Assembly (NCBI GenBank): GCA_964575895.1
Contig: CAZNTE010000014.1
Span: forward strand, 5,313 to 69,312
Reading direction: 5' to 3'
DNA length: 64,000 bases
Source: Gudongella sp964575895
GTDB lineage: Bacteria; Bacillota; Clostridia; Tissierellales; Tissierellaceae
The position numbers and the translations under genes were made by a program. Below, piece by piece: positions 46,205 to 55,836 of the stretch; within the stretch, counting starts at the first letter, position 1, and each line of letters opens with the position of its first letter. The notes beneath the pieces are model-generated. The model was not told the DNA's origin. It made no database searches and saw only the letters and a program-made list of their open reading frames with translations.

Positions 46205-46989
46205 TTGGAGCTATTATTGGCGATATAGTTGGATCAGTTTATGAATGGAAAAATATTAAGACAAAGGATTTTCCCTTGTTTAGTCCCTTAAATTTCTTTA
46301 CCGATGATACTGTAATGACCATAGCTGTTGCTGAAGCCCTGTTAAATGGTGGAACTGAGAAAGATTTTGTTAAGTCCATGAAAAAATATGGAGAAGAATA
46401 CCCTGATGCAGGCTATGGTGGGAATTTTATAAATTGGATATTTTCTGATGAAACACAAGCCTATAATAGTTGGGGTAATGGATCAGCCATGAGAGTATCG
46501 CCTGTCGCCTGGTATTTTGATACCTTAAGTGATGTTGAGTACTATGCAAAGATAAGTGCAGCTGTTACCCATGATCATCCAGAGGGAATAAAGGGAGCAC
46601 AGGCTACAGCTGCAGCAATATTTCTTGCCCGTACTGGAAAATCCAAGGATGAGATTAAAAAGTATATTGAAAGCACCTATCATTATGATTTAAATAGAAG
46701 TCTTGATGAAATTAGACCAACATATTCTTTTGATGTTAGTTGTCAGGAGACAGTTCCAGAAGCCATAACTGCAATTTTAGAAAGTAGTGACTTTGAAGAT
46801 GCCATAAGGAATGCAATTTCTCTTGGTGGAGATAGTGATACACTAGCAGCTATAACTGGTAGTATAGCGGAAGGGGCATATATTGTACCTGATAGCATAA
46901 AAAAGAAAGCTATTGCGATATTGGATGAACCTTTAAGTAAAATATACTATGATTTTATGGAAAAGAGTTATTTAAGAATAATTCTCTAA
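46201..46989 (+). CDS. ADP-ribosylglycohydrolase (DraG/ARH family)
   Basis: 262 residues. Removes ADP-ribose from modified targets using two Mg ions. MIGAIIGDIVGS, FFTDDTVMT (acidic ligands), THDHPEGIKGAQA, SFDVSCQETVPEA and GGDSDTLAAITGSIAEG are present. It is a close relative of residues 1-262 of the HsdM fusion at 19348-21735, sharing almost every motif, so one may be derived from the other or from a common donor. Start ATG overlaps the VWA stop. Confidence 0.93.
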   Translation: MIGAIIGDIVGSVYEWKNIKTKDFPLFSPLNFFTDDTVMTIAVAEALLNGGTEKDFVKSMKKYGEEYPDAGYGGNFINWIFSDETQAYNSWGNGSAMRVSPVAWYFDTLSDVEYYAKISAAVTHDHPEGIKGAQATAAAIFLARTGKSKDEIKKYIESTYHYDLNRSLDEIRPTYSFDVSCQETVPEAITAILESSDFEDAIRNAISLGGDSDTLAAITGSIAEGAYIVPDSIKKKAIAILDEPLSKIYYDFMEKSYLRIIL

Positions 46990-47020
46990 TTATAATTTTT
47001 ATTATGATCGATAGAAATAG

Positions 47021-47074
47021 AAAGCTCACAAGTTAGAATAATTTAACCATAAACTATACTAACAGGTGAGCTTT
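47021..47074. terminator. Bidirectional terminator between convergent genes
   Basis: AAAGCTCAC with GTGAGCTTT as outer arms, and GTTAG/CTAAC as inner arms, between the glycohydrolase (plus strand) and pucR (minus strand). Confidence 0.65.
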
Positions 47075-47115
47075 AATATATCATACTATCGTTCTATAGA
47101 GATATAGCCTATATA

Positions 47116-48804
47116 TTACAGATCTAGAAGTCTATAAATTTTTAGAGCCAATTGATATTTTAAGAGTTCATTTGAATCCTTAAGATCTGCATTTAGAATT
47201 TCTGATATTCTTTCAATTCTATAGAGCACTGTATTTCTATGAGTGAAGAGACTCCTTGAAGTTTTAGATATGTTAAGATTATTTTCTATCCAGGATTCAA
47301 GTGTATTAAGTAGGTCAGCCTCATTTTTAATATCATATTTATACAGTTCTCCAAGGGTATTTTCAAAGTACCTTCTCATACTTATATTATCGATATTTTC
47401 CTCCAAGAAATTATGAACTACAAAGTCATCAAAGTGACAAACTTTTTTCAGGGAGGGGGATTTATTTATTAATCTTAAAGATTCCGAAGCTTGGTTAAAG
47501 TAGTGATTGATTCCCATTATATTCTTAGCGACACCACCAATACCGCAGTGAACCATTAGTCCTCCTAAACTCTCCTCTGTTTTCTGAACTATATCTAAAC
47601 AGATATCCTTGAAATTTTGATTTCTACTATCAAATGAATCGGATTTAAAGCCTAACAATACAATTATTCTCCCATGGATACTTAAACCATGTATAGTATA
47701 GGGCTTGTCATTACCATAATTATCAATAAAATATAGAAATTTTTGTACCTTTTTATCTTCAAATCTCTTCTTCTCTATCATATCTAAGTCTTCATTTCCA
47801 AAGAAATTCAAGGAGAAAACAATAGGAACATAGGATAGGTTAATGTTAATTCTATGTATATCACATAGATACTTTAGATTTTCATAATCCGTAATTCTAC
47901 CCATAAGTAGTTCATCAAGGAAGTCTCTTCTTATTCTATTTTTGGTTCTTTCAATTTCATTGTTTCTTATTCTCTCAAGGGCAAAGGTCATAGTGCTATG
48001 TTCAATGGCAATATAGTCTATGTCTGAAAGCTCTTTTACTGTATTAAACACAAGAATATATCCATAGTGAAAATTCTGTATTAACACAGGTGTAATTACA
48101 ATATTTATGGGGTTTTCATCTAAACTTATTTTTCTAACCAATGGTTTTTGTAATTGTTCAAAGTCTGGAGGCAGCGAGCTGAAAAAATCAGAGTTAAGTA
48201 TCTCATTTGAAGAATCATGATGAATATATTTATATAAAGGATATGAATTATCTTTAACATCTGTCCAGTTTATTATATTAAAAAATTTATCCAATATTAT
48301 TACGGGGTTTGAAATCATTTGAGCTAATACACTGGAAATTTTAGAAACTCCACCACCTTTAAGGGAAATATCGAAAAAAACCTTATGAATCTCCAGGGAT
48401 TTCTTGTTAAGGGTGTCAAAGTTATCAGAAATTTCTTCTCTAATAATATTAGCTATCTTTGAAAAGGGCATACCGTAAGGAAGTTCAATAACTGGGAGGT
48501 TAAGTTCATCAGCTAGAATTATAATGTTCTGAGGAATTTTACCCAAGTATCTTTTAGGTTTAATGCAAAGAGCAGGACAATTGATGCTTCTTAATTGCCT
48601 TACAACTTGATTTTGAATCTCAATGCTGTCCTTAAAAAAATAACCAGATGTCAATAGAAGTTCACCTGGAGAAAACCAATCAAGAGCATCAGGATTATCC
48701 ATTATATTAACACTGGATATGATATTATCAATACCCTTTGAACCAGATATTATCTTTAAGTCATGAAAATCAGGGATTTCTAGGAATTGACGTACAGTTA
48801 GCAT
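47116..48804 (-). CDS. pucR: PucR-family transcriptional regulator
   Basis: 562 residues from ATG 48804 (GAGGTGAAAGT before it; a longer frame to 48876 lacks a good site). N-terminal PucR_1 domain (SMLTVRQFLEIPDF, ALDWFSPGELLLTSG, about 1-125), a central GAF-like/GGDEF-like region, and a C-terminal HTH_30 (LNISKTSRSLFTHRNTVLYRIERI). PucR-type proteins sense purine-breakdown products and activate purine/allantoin genes. Divergent from the transporter and catabolic genes to its right, which it probably controls. Confidence 0.9.
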   Translation of the reverse strand: MLTVRQFLEIPDFHDLKIISGSKGIDNIISSVNIMDNPDALDWFSPGELLLTSGYFFKDSIEIQNQVVRQLRSINCPALCIKPKRYLGKIPQNIIILADELNLPVIELPYGMPFSKIANIIREEISDNFDTLNKKSLEIHKVFFDISLKGGGVSKISSVLAQMISNPVIILDKFFNIINWTDVKDNSYPLYKYIHHDSSNEILNSDFFSSLPPDFEQLQKPLVRKISLDENPINIVITPVLIQNFHYGYILVFNTVKELSDIDYIAIEHSTMTFALERIRNNEIERTKNRIRRDFLDELLMGRITDYENLKYLCDIHRININLSYVPIVFSLNFFGNEDLDMIEKKRFEDKKVQKFLYFIDNYGNDKPYTIHGLSIHGRIIVLLGFKSDSFDSRNQNFKDICLDIVQKTEESLGGLMVHCGIGGVAKNIMGINHYFNQASESLRLINKSPSLKKVCHFDDFVVHNFLEENIDNISMRRYFENTLGELYKYDIKNEADLLNTLESWIENNLNISKTSRSLFTHRNTVLYRIERISEILNADLKDSNELLKYQLALKIYRLLDL

Positions 48805-49254
48805 ACTTTCACCTCGTTTATTATTTGCTATACACATATTATCATACTTACAATTCGATTTATATATTTTAACCAAAGAAAACTACAGATAATTATACAA
48901 TATGTCCAAAGAGATTGTTAGACTAATATATTAATATAGGAAATAAAGAAACAACTTATATATTCTGTACTAAAAGATTACGTTTTCATTACTAAATTCG
49001 GCGAAAGGAGGTCATGAATAATTTTCATATTTTGAGGGATATATTATTGGCTTTAAATGTATTGACTGGAGTTTGTGTGTAGTAATTTAAACTAAGTAGA
49101 AAGTAATTTTAAATAATATTAATACTAGTACACATATGTTTTCAGTTAATATATACTCACACTAATGGATGATCAGAGGATGTTTAAAAGTTATTGATGA
49201 CGAAGGAAAAATCATGAAGTTAAGCAAGATAGAACTAATATAGGGAGGGTTATT
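48805..49254. promoter_or_regulatory. Divergent control region of pucR and transporter gene
   Basis: About 450 AT-rich bases that should carry the PucR target sites. I could not define a clear repeated operator. A small frame at 49014-49082 (about 22 codons) has AGGAGG only two bases before its ATG, too close for normal initiation, so I do not call a leader peptide. Confidence 0.4.
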
Positions 49255-50571
49255 ATGTTAGAGGTTTTTAATTCATTTTTAGTTTTCGGAGTATTACTTA
49301 TTGTAGGGGTTGTAATCAGAGGACTATTACCACCAATCCAGAAAGTATTATTGCCTGCCAGTTTAATAGGTGGGATCATAGGCCTTGTCCTTGGCCCTCA
49401 ACTACTTGGAATTATAGATATTCCAACTGTATTCTCAGAGGTTCCCAGCATAGGAATGAGAATAATAATGGCATGTGTACCTATGGGAATAACTGTTACA
49501 GCTAAGAGAATATATCAGCATCTAGATTTTACTTTTGCTAATATGACAGTATTTGGATTTCAGATGATATTTGGATTGCTATTGGGAGCAGTACTAATAA
49601 AGTTTTGGCCAAGCTTACCAGAAGGATGGGGATTGATGGGTAATGCAGCATACTTTGGTTCTCATGGAAGTGTTCCTGTTGTATCTGATGTTATTGATAA
49701 GACCGGTGAGTATGGAGCACAGAGTATAGGAATGGTTATGGCTACCATAGGAATCCTGTTCGCCATGATACCAGGCATGGCAATAGCAAATTATGGCGCT
49801 CGTAAAGGTTTAACTAAATTTACAACTGATGTTACTAAACAACCACTTTACTTCTTCCGAGGAACTTTACCAGAGGAGAAACAAGATTCCATTGGCAAGA
49901 TAAAAGTGAATCCAACTAATGTTACAGCCATAGCTCTACAGTTTGGAATTTTAGCAGTAAGTATTAGGTTTGGTGAAATCATATTCAAGACATTGGCAAA
50001 TATTGTACCTTTCCTAGGAAATGTAAGTCCTATGTTGTGGGGTTTAGTTGGTGGATTGATCTTATGGCCAGTAATGATGAAATTGAAATTAGATGATTAT
50101 GTTGATAAAGGTACAATAAATCAGATTAGTAACTTTACCTTGGAAGTAGTAATTTTAGCAGCATTTACTACCATAAGATTAGATATAGTTAGCCAATTAA
50201 TTGTTCCTCTTTTAATTCACGGGATAGTGATTTTATCTGCTTCAGCAGTATTCATATTTGCATGGATGAGATACTTAGGTCATGATCAGTGGTTTGAGAA
50301 AAGTTTGATGTTGTTTGGAATGACCAGTGGTTCTAATGCTCAAGGACTTTCATTGGTTCGAGCTATTGATCCTGAAAACAAATCAGTGATATATGAGGCT
50401 TTAGGAGTGTATAATGCTGTATTCTTCTGGAATTTTATAGTATTACCATTTGCAGCCTCAATTGTCCTATATAACAGAACACCAATTTACATTATTGGAG
50501 CAGGATTAATGTTAACTTCTATTTTAGGAACCATCCTATTTTCAAGAGATAAGAAAGCTAATAACAACTAA
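49255..50571 (+). CDS. GltS-like (ESS family) sodium symporter
   Basis: 438 residues, about ten to twelve transmembrane helices, two inverted halves with re-entrant loops GNAAYFGSHGSVPVV and FGMTSGSNAQGLSL, as in glutamate:Na symporters. In the GltS family these loops carry substrate- and Na-binding residues. Because the next genes break down ureides, the cargo may be a dicarboxylate-like ureide such as allantoate or oxalurate rather than glutamate; inference. TATAGGGAGGGTTATT precedes ATG. Confidence 0.75.
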   Translation: MLEVFNSFLVFGVLLIVGVVIRGLLPPIQKVLLPASLIGGIIGLVLGPQLLGIIDIPTVFSEVPSIGMRIIMACVPMGITVTAKRIYQHLDFTFANMTVFGFQMIFGLLLGAVLIKFWPSLPEGWGLMGNAAYFGSHGSVPVVSDVIDKTGEYGAQSIGMVMATIGILFAMIPGMAIANYGARKGLTKFTTDVTKQPLYFFRGTLPEEKQDSIGKIKVNPTNVTAIALQFGILAVSIRFGEIIFKTLANIVPFLGNVSPMLWGLVGGLILWPVMMKLKLDDYVDKGTINQISNFTLEVVILAAFTTIRLDIVSQLIVPLLIHGIVILSASAVFIFAWMRYLGHDQWFEKSLMLFGMTSGSNAQGLSLVRAIDPENKSVIYEALGVYNAVFFWNFIVLPFAASIVLYNRTPIYIIGAGLMLTSILGTILFSRDKKANNN

Positions 50572-50648
50572 ATATGAATCAGTAATCAGCCACCATAATT
50601 TTAATAAATAAAAATCAGAATAAGCTATTTTAGTTTAAGTTAATAGAG

Positions 50649-50687
50649 GTTTGACTTTCTGGTTCTAGAGGAACTAGGAAGTCAAAC
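50649..50687 (+). terminator. Long hairpin after the transporter gene
   Basis: GTTTGACTT-CT-GTTC pairs with GAAC-AG-AAGTCAAAC (small internal mismatches), 5-base loop. No T run follows, so it may protect mRNA ends or attenuate rather than terminate. Confidence 0.45.
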
Positions 50688-50741
50688 TGTTAATATAATC
50701 TGTAAAATAAATCATAAATACTACAAATAGGAGTTGATATT

Positions 50742-52142
50742 GTGTCATTTGAGAGATATGAAAAATTATTGAAGGGTTTTGAACCTACATTTGAATTTAT
50801 TGCACCAAAAGCAATACCTGAAGCAGAGTACAAAGAAAGAATTGCACATATTAGAAGAGAAGCAATAAGAGCAGAACTAGATGTAACATTGGTTAATGCA
50901 AATGGTGTATTAAATTACCATACAACAAATAAGTTCCTAAGGTATGCATGTGATTGGAACCGTGAAGGAATATTAATTATCCCATCAGATGAAGATAAGG
51001 GATTACAATTATTTTCCTTCTATACACAAGCAGTTATTCTACCTCCTTCATGGGGAGAGGCTGTGGGTGTAGAAAGATTATATCAAGTGGGAGCTCTTGG
51101 AAGAGAGTACTCTGGTAGACCAGCAACATCTGCTGATAAGCTTATTGAAGGAGTGACAAGAGCATTAACAGACTTAGGTTATAAGTCAGCTAATATAGGA
51201 ATTATTGGAGATAATTCTTCTGCTAGACACTGGAATGCACTAAGAGAAGCATTACCAAAATCTAGATTTACAGATATAACCCATGTAATTATGGAAATGC
51301 AGAAAACAAGATCTAAAAATGAAATTGATCAAATCAGAGCATCAGCGCAATTAATGGATATTGGTTTTCAGGCAGCTGTACATGCATGCAAGCTTGGGGT
51401 AACAGATAATGAACTTTATGCAGCATTTACCTATGCTCAATTAGCTAGAGGAGGAGAAAATGCTGATGGGTATCAGATAGGAGTTAACAAGTGGGGAACA
51501 CACATAGGTAAAGCATATGGTCATGTTATAGTTCCTGGAGACTTAATAAATTTTTATGTATCAGGTATATCATATAGAGGATATACGGCTCAGATGGCAA
51601 GGATGATAGCAGTTGGAGAAGTGACTAAAAAACAAAATGAAGTTTTAGAAATCTGTACTGAATCATTAAGAAGAGCTGAAAAGAAAATTAAACCTGGAGT
51701 TCCTCTTAGTGAAGTGAACAGGGAAGGTTTTACTATATTTGTTGAAAAAGGATACTTGAAAGACGACAAAACTTCTACCATGCCATATAATTGGGCTCCA
51801 AATGATGACTTATCTGCTTTGGAAATACCAGAAGTGTATGTTGAAGATGTTGATCTAGAAAAATATGGTCGTAAGTTGATGCATGTTTATCCACCAGTTA
51901 CAGGTCCTCACAATCCAAATCTTGGACATGGTACTGGAATGCATGGAGATCCACATGGTTTTGATGTAACTTCACATAATACAGAAATATGTAAACCGGG
52001 TATGGTCTTTGTTCTTCATCCTCAATGGACAGAGCCTTTGGTAGCTGGAGCGAATATTGGTAATACTTATGTTGTAACAGAGGACGGATTTGAGAACTTG
52101 AATTGCAACACTCCAATTGAAACCATAAGAATAAAGGTGTAA
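50742..52142 (+). CDS. Creatinase/M24-fold hydrolase lacking metal ligands
   Basis: 466 residues from GTG 50742 after AGGAGTTGATATT. N-terminal creatinase domain (about 30-185) and C-terminal pita-bread M24 fold (about 190-466). The peptidase metal ligands are missing: the D-x-D region reads GDLINFYVSGISYRGYTAQM (266-285), and the later His/Glu positions read GHGTGMHGDPHGFD and VFVLHPQW. Creatinase has the same loss and hydrolyses the C-N bond of creatine without metal. Candidate substrates are ureido/guanidino compounds such as allantoate, ureidoglycolate or creatine; inferred from the next gene being allantoinase. Confidence 0.75.
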   Translation: MSFERYEKLLKGFEPTFEFIAPKAIPEAEYKERIAHIRREAIRAELDVTLVNANGVLNYHTTNKFLRYACDWNREGILIIPSDEDKGLQLFSFYTQAVILPPSWGEAVGVERLYQVGALGREYSGRPATSADKLIEGVTRALTDLGYKSANIGIIGDNSSARHWNALREALPKSRFTDITHVIMEMQKTRSKNEIDQIRASAQLMDIGFQAAVHACKLGVTDNELYAAFTYAQLARGGENADGYQIGVNKWGTHIGKAYGHVIVPGDLINFYVSGISYRGYTAQMARMIAVGEVTKKQNEVLEICTESLRRAEKKIKPGVPLSEVNREGFTIFVEKGYLKDDKTSTMPYNWAPNDDLSALEIPEVYVEDVDLEKYGRKLMHVYPPVTGPHNPNLGHGTGMHGDPHGFDVTSHNTEICKPGMVFVLHPQWTEPLVAGANIGNTYVVTEDGFENLNCNTPIETIRIKV

Positions 52143-52172
52143 GTAATTTATATATAAGACCTGTTAATAGTC

Positions 52173-52202
52173 GCACCTTGATTTTACTAGTATACAAGGT
52201 GC
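52173..52202 (+). promoter_or_regulatory. Hairpin beside the allB ribosome binding site
   Basis: GCACCTTG (52173-52180) pairs with CAAGGTGC (52195-52202). The next bases are the ribosome binding site CAAGGAGGGG, which also contains CAAGG, so the upstream arm could pair with either copy. It may tune translation; alternatively an operator. Confidence 0.35.
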
Positions 52203-52218
52203 TCCAAGGAGGGGAAAT

Positions 52219-53556
52219 ATGATTAATTCTAAATATGATCTAGTAATTAGAAATGCCCATATCATAACACATGATAAAGAATTTAAAGCTGATATTGGAA
52301 TTAGGAACAAAAAAATTGAATCTATAGAAGAAGAAATTGAGCATGATATTGATGTTGACATTGAAATTGATGCTGAAGGATTAGTCATATTACCTGGTTT
52401 AATTGATACCCACGTACATTTAAATGAGCCAGGTAGAGAAGAGTGGGAAGGATTCATAACCGGGACTAAAAGCCTAGCAGCAGGTGGGGTGACAACATTT
52501 TTTGATATGCCCCTAAACAGCAATCCTCCTCTCATTTCGCCTGTGGAGTACTATGCTAAGGATAATCATGCAAAGAAAAAATCCTTGATAGACTATTATC
52601 TTTGGGGCGGAGTAGTATCTGGAAACCTTCAGCAGATCAAGAAATTATCGGGATGTGGTGTAATTGGATTTAAGGCTTTCTTATCAAATAGTGGTATCAG
52701 TGAATTCACACATTTAAGCGATGAAGAATTATTAAAGACAATGTTTGAGATAGCAGAGAATAATTTAATATTAGCATTACATGCAGAGAATGATGTGATT
52801 TGCAATACCCTTAAGGAAAGGTATATTAAGGAAGGCAAAACTAACATAAGAGATTTTGTAAATAGTAGACCAATTGCTTCAGAAGAGGAGGCAATTTTCA
52901 AAATAATTAAATTTGCCGAAGTAACTGGATGTAAAACACATATACTTCATCTGAGCAATGGAGACTGTATAAAGTATATATCTGATGCAAAAAAAAGAGG
53001 TGTGGATATAACTGTAGAAACATGCCCACATTATCTTTCCTTGAGCACTGAAGACTTTGAAAGAATTGGAGCAGTTGCTAAATGTGCACCTCCACTAAGA
53101 GATATGGCTCAAATCGAGAAGTTATGGGGTTATATTGAAGAAGATGAAATAGACATTATAGGATCTGATCATTCCCCGTCTCCAAAGGAATTAAAGCTAA
53201 TAGATGAAAATACCAGTATATTTAATGTTTGGGGAGGAATTTCTGGAGCTCAGACAACTTTACCGATTTTATTAGAAGAAGGATACTTTCAGAGAGGAAT
53301 TTCAATGCAGAAGATAGTTAAAATATCATCCTTCAATCCATCCACTAGATTTGGATTATACCCTAAGAAAGGGACAATTGAGGTTGGTAGTGATGCAGAT
53401 ATTGTTCTAATTGATCTAAACAAAGAATATGTTTTAGGAATAGATGATCTGGAGTATCGACATAAACAAAGCCCATATTTAGGAAAAAGATTCAGAGGTA
53501 CAATAGAAAAAACTATTTCCATGGGGAAAATAGTTTGGGATAGAAGTAGTAAATAA
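52219..53556 (+). CDS. allB: Allantoinase
   Basis: 445 residues. Hydrolyses allantoin to allantoate. Amidohydrolase motifs: PGLIDTHVHLNEPGRE (H-x-H), GFKAFLS (carbamylated Lys), ALHAEND, HILHLSNGD, and GSDHSPSPKE (Asp). The EPGR-E-x-W-E-G-F segment is typical of AllB against dihydropyrimidinase or dihydroorotase. AAGGAGGGGAAAT precedes the ATG. Placed between a metal-less creatinase-like hydrolase and the AllFGH genes, it anchors the assignment of this region to ureide catabolism. Confidence 0.92.
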   Translation: MINSKYDLVIRNAHIITHDKEFKADIGIRNKKIESIEEEIEHDIDVDIEIDAEGLVILPGLIDTHVHLNEPGREEWEGFITGTKSLAAGGVTTFFDMPLNSNPPLISPVEYYAKDNHAKKKSLIDYYLWGGVVSGNLQQIKKLSGCGVIGFKAFLSNSGISEFTHLSDEELLKTMFEIAENNLILALHAENDVICNTLKERYIKEGKTNIRDFVNSRPIASEEEAIFKIIKFAEVTGCKTHILHLSNGDCIKYISDAKKRGVDITVETCPHYLSLSTEDFERIGAVAKCAPPLRDMAQIEKLWGYIEEDEIDIIGSDHSPSPKELKLIDENTSIFNVWGGISGAQTTLPILLEEGYFQRGISMQKIVKISSFNPSTRFGLYPKKGTIEVGSDADIVLIDLNKEYVLGIDDLEYRHKQSPYLGKRFRGTIEKTISMGKIVWDRSSK

Positions 53557-53750
53557 AGATCTGAGGCCATTATGATATTTTAAAATAATAATCAAAATAT
53601 AATTTTTAGATTATATTAATAGAATTAGAATAGAAAAGCTATGATAATCAACCTCACCAACTCATTGTTTAAAATTAAAAATTGAAATATTTAAATTATC
53701 GTGTAGCTAAATATGGTGAGGAATTTATGCTTATTAAAGGAGAGTAAAAC

Positions 53751-54914
53751 ATGAATCTTGAATTAAAGAATGCATTGATTGAAGATAACATAGAGAAAAC
53801 AATACTATTACTTGAAAACTATAATGAAATAGATACACAAGATGATAATGGAAAAACTCTATTGATGTATGCGGTTGAAAATAACAGCTATAAAACCAGT
53901 AAAATTCTACTTGATAAGGGTGCAAGCCCAAATGTAAAGGATAATTCAATGTTAAGCCCTTGGTTGTGTGCAGGAGCTAACGGATTTCATAAACTTTTAA
54001 AGTTGATGCTAGAGTATAATCCAGAAATCAATTCCACCAATAGATTTGGAGGAACAGTACTTTTACCAAGTAGCGAAAAAGGATATTTGAAGACTGTAGA
54101 GATTGCATTAAAGGCTAATGTATCTGTTAATCATGTCAATGATCTTGGATGGAGTGCTTTACAGGAAGCTGTTATATTAGGAAATGGTGGATATCTTTAT
54201 AAAGAAATTATAAGATTACTAATGAAAAATGGTGCTAACCCAAATTTGAAAGACAATGAAGGAAAAACATCACTTGATTGGGCTTCAGCAAGAAAGGAAC
54301 GAGACGTTTTAGGAATACTAAGAGGTGGATTTGACGATAATCATCAATTGATAACCAGTTTAATTTCCCAAGAATCCTATGAAGAAGCTATTGAGCAGGC
54401 AAATAAGTTGGATAATCTTGAAGGCATCTTCTTTATGGGTTATTGCTATTCGCTTTTAGATAAACATGAGGATTCATTATACTATTATAATCAAGGATTA
54501 AGACATAGAAGTGGACAACCTGAGTTCTTATTTTATATAGCAAATGTTTATAGGACTATGAAAAAAGTAGAAGAAGCCTTAATGGAATATGACAAAGCCA
54601 TTGACTATTCCCCATATTATTTCTTTTATAGGTATCACAAGTCAAACTATCTTAGAGAACTAGGAAGACATGAAGAAGCTATTGCTGAAATGGATATTCT
54701 TCTGTCTATGGATCCATATAGATATGATTATTTATTCCATAAAGCTAATAGTTTAAGATCCTTGGGTAAACATGATGAAGCTGTTGATGTTATAGAAAAG
54801 GCAATAGAAATTGATCCCAATAATAACTTGTATAAAAAGCACAAAGCTAAGTCATATGAACTAATGGGAGAATTTGAAAAAGCAAAGAAAATCTTAATTG
54901 ATTTAAGAAAATAG
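53751..54914 (+). CDS. Ankyrin-repeat plus TPR protein
   Basis: 387 residues. First half: five to six ankyrin repeats (NGKTLLMYAVENN, KILLDKGASPNVKD, GWSALQEAVILGNG, LLMKNGANPNLKDNEGKTSL). Second half (about 205-387): tetratricopeptide repeats (SLYYYNQGLRHR, ALMEYDKAIDYSPYY, EAIAEMDILLSMDPY, EAVDVIEKAIEIDPNN). A protein-interaction scaffold with no enzyme motif. It sits between allB and allH in the same direction, an unexpected place for such a protein. AAAGGAGAGTAAAAC precedes ATG. Confidence 0.88.
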   Translation: MNLELKNALIEDNIEKTILLLENYNEIDTQDDNGKTLLMYAVENNSYKTSKILLDKGASPNVKDNSMLSPWLCAGANGFHKLLKLMLEYNPEINSTNRFGGTVLLPSSEKGYLKTVEIALKANVSVNHVNDLGWSALQEAVILGNGGYLYKEIIRLLMKNGANPNLKDNEGKTSLDWASARKERDVLGILRGGFDDNHQLITSLISQESYEEAIEQANKLDNLEGIFFMGYCYSLLDKHEDSLYYYNQGLRHRSGQPEFLFYIANVYRTMKKVEEALMEYDKAIDYSPYYFFYRYHKSNYLRELGRHEEAIAEMDILLSMDPYRYDYLFHKANSLRSLGKHDEAVDVIEKAIEIDPNNNLYKKHKAKSYELMGEFEKAKKILIDLRK

Positions 54915-54951
54915 AGGATAATATTCTGGAATGAGTTTAAGGGAGAATCTT

Positions 54952-55836
54952 ATGTTAATAGGTTTAAGGATGCATGATCAGTTTCGCAATAAACTGGAAG
55001 TTAAAACTTCAAACTTTAAAATTCACTCAGTTTTTAGAAATGTAATTAATCTATTAGATGATGATAGCCATATTATCTCTATAGTAACTAAAAACGTTGA
55101 TAGATCTCCATACTCAGTTATAGTCGATGCTGATGATTTTAGTTCCTATATTGATTGCATAGGAGATACAGTAGATGCTATGACTAATAAAATATATATA
55201 AACGAAACGACTATAGACTTAAGTACAACAAATATTTATAAACTTCAGAGAGGTAGATTTAAAAAGAATACTGATACTATAAGAAAAAATCTATTTTATC
55301 TTGATGAGATAATTGTTGGGATAAAAGATACTGAAAAATCTTGTTTTGCTAACATTGCAAATGCTCTCATAATGGAGAGAATTGAACTAATGAAATACGC
55401 TTACTTTGAAGGGAATACGGATAATATTATTAAATGGGGAAGAAGCTTGATTGGCCTTGGGCAAGGTTTAACACCTTCTGGTGATGATGTCTTGATGGGA
55501 ATTTATTTAGTGCTTGGTTTAGAGAATTCAAAAATTCCTCAATCGGATAGAGTTCTTGGAGAAATAATCCATGGAATGATTGGTGCTACTACTGATATTA
55601 GCTATCAAGGATTATTGAGATCTTCTCAAGGATATTACAGAGGTATCCTAGTAGATACTGTTGAATCTATTTGTACTGATAAAAATATCAGTAAGGGTCT
55701 AAACGAAGTACTCTCAATTGGACATTCATCTGGGTATGACTTAATTTTAGGTATGAGGACAGGATTTGAAATATTAATAGAAAAGGAGACTAAGAATGTC
55801 AATAAAGACTTTAATAAAGAAAAATACTTATTTTGA
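54952..55836 (+). CDS. allH: DUF2877 protein, AllH (oxamate carbamoyltransferase subunit)
   Basis: 294 residues from ATG 54952 (GGGAG-AATCTT before it; ATG 54931 is possible but has a poor site). Shows the DUF2877 landmark GRSLIGLGQGLTPSGDDVLMGIYLVLG. In Escherichia coli AllF, AllG and AllH (formerly FdrA, YlbE, YlbF) together make oxamic transcarbamylase, which cleaves oxalurate with phosphate to oxamate and carbamoyl phosphate. Overlaps the next gene by 41 bases, in line with coupled translation of a complex. Confidence 0.85.
   Translation: MLIGLRMHDQFRNKLEVKTSNFKIHSVFRNVINLLDDDSHIISIVTKNVDRSPYSVIVDADDFSSYIDCIGDTVDAMTNKIYINETTIDLSTTNIYKLQRGRFKKNTDTIRKNLFYLDEIIVGIKDTEKSCFANIANALIMERIELMKYAYFEGNTDNIIKWGRSLIGLGQGLTPSGDDVLMGIYLVLGLENSKIPQSDRVLGEIIHGMIGATTDISYQGLLRSSQGYYRGILVDTVESICTDKNISKGLNEVLSIGHSSGYDLILGMRTGFEILIEKETKNVNKDFNKEKYLF

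Noticed and set aside
49014..49082. Leader peptide before the GltS-like gene
   Set aside because: AGGAGG is only two bases from the ATG and the frame ends after 22 codons without conserved features.
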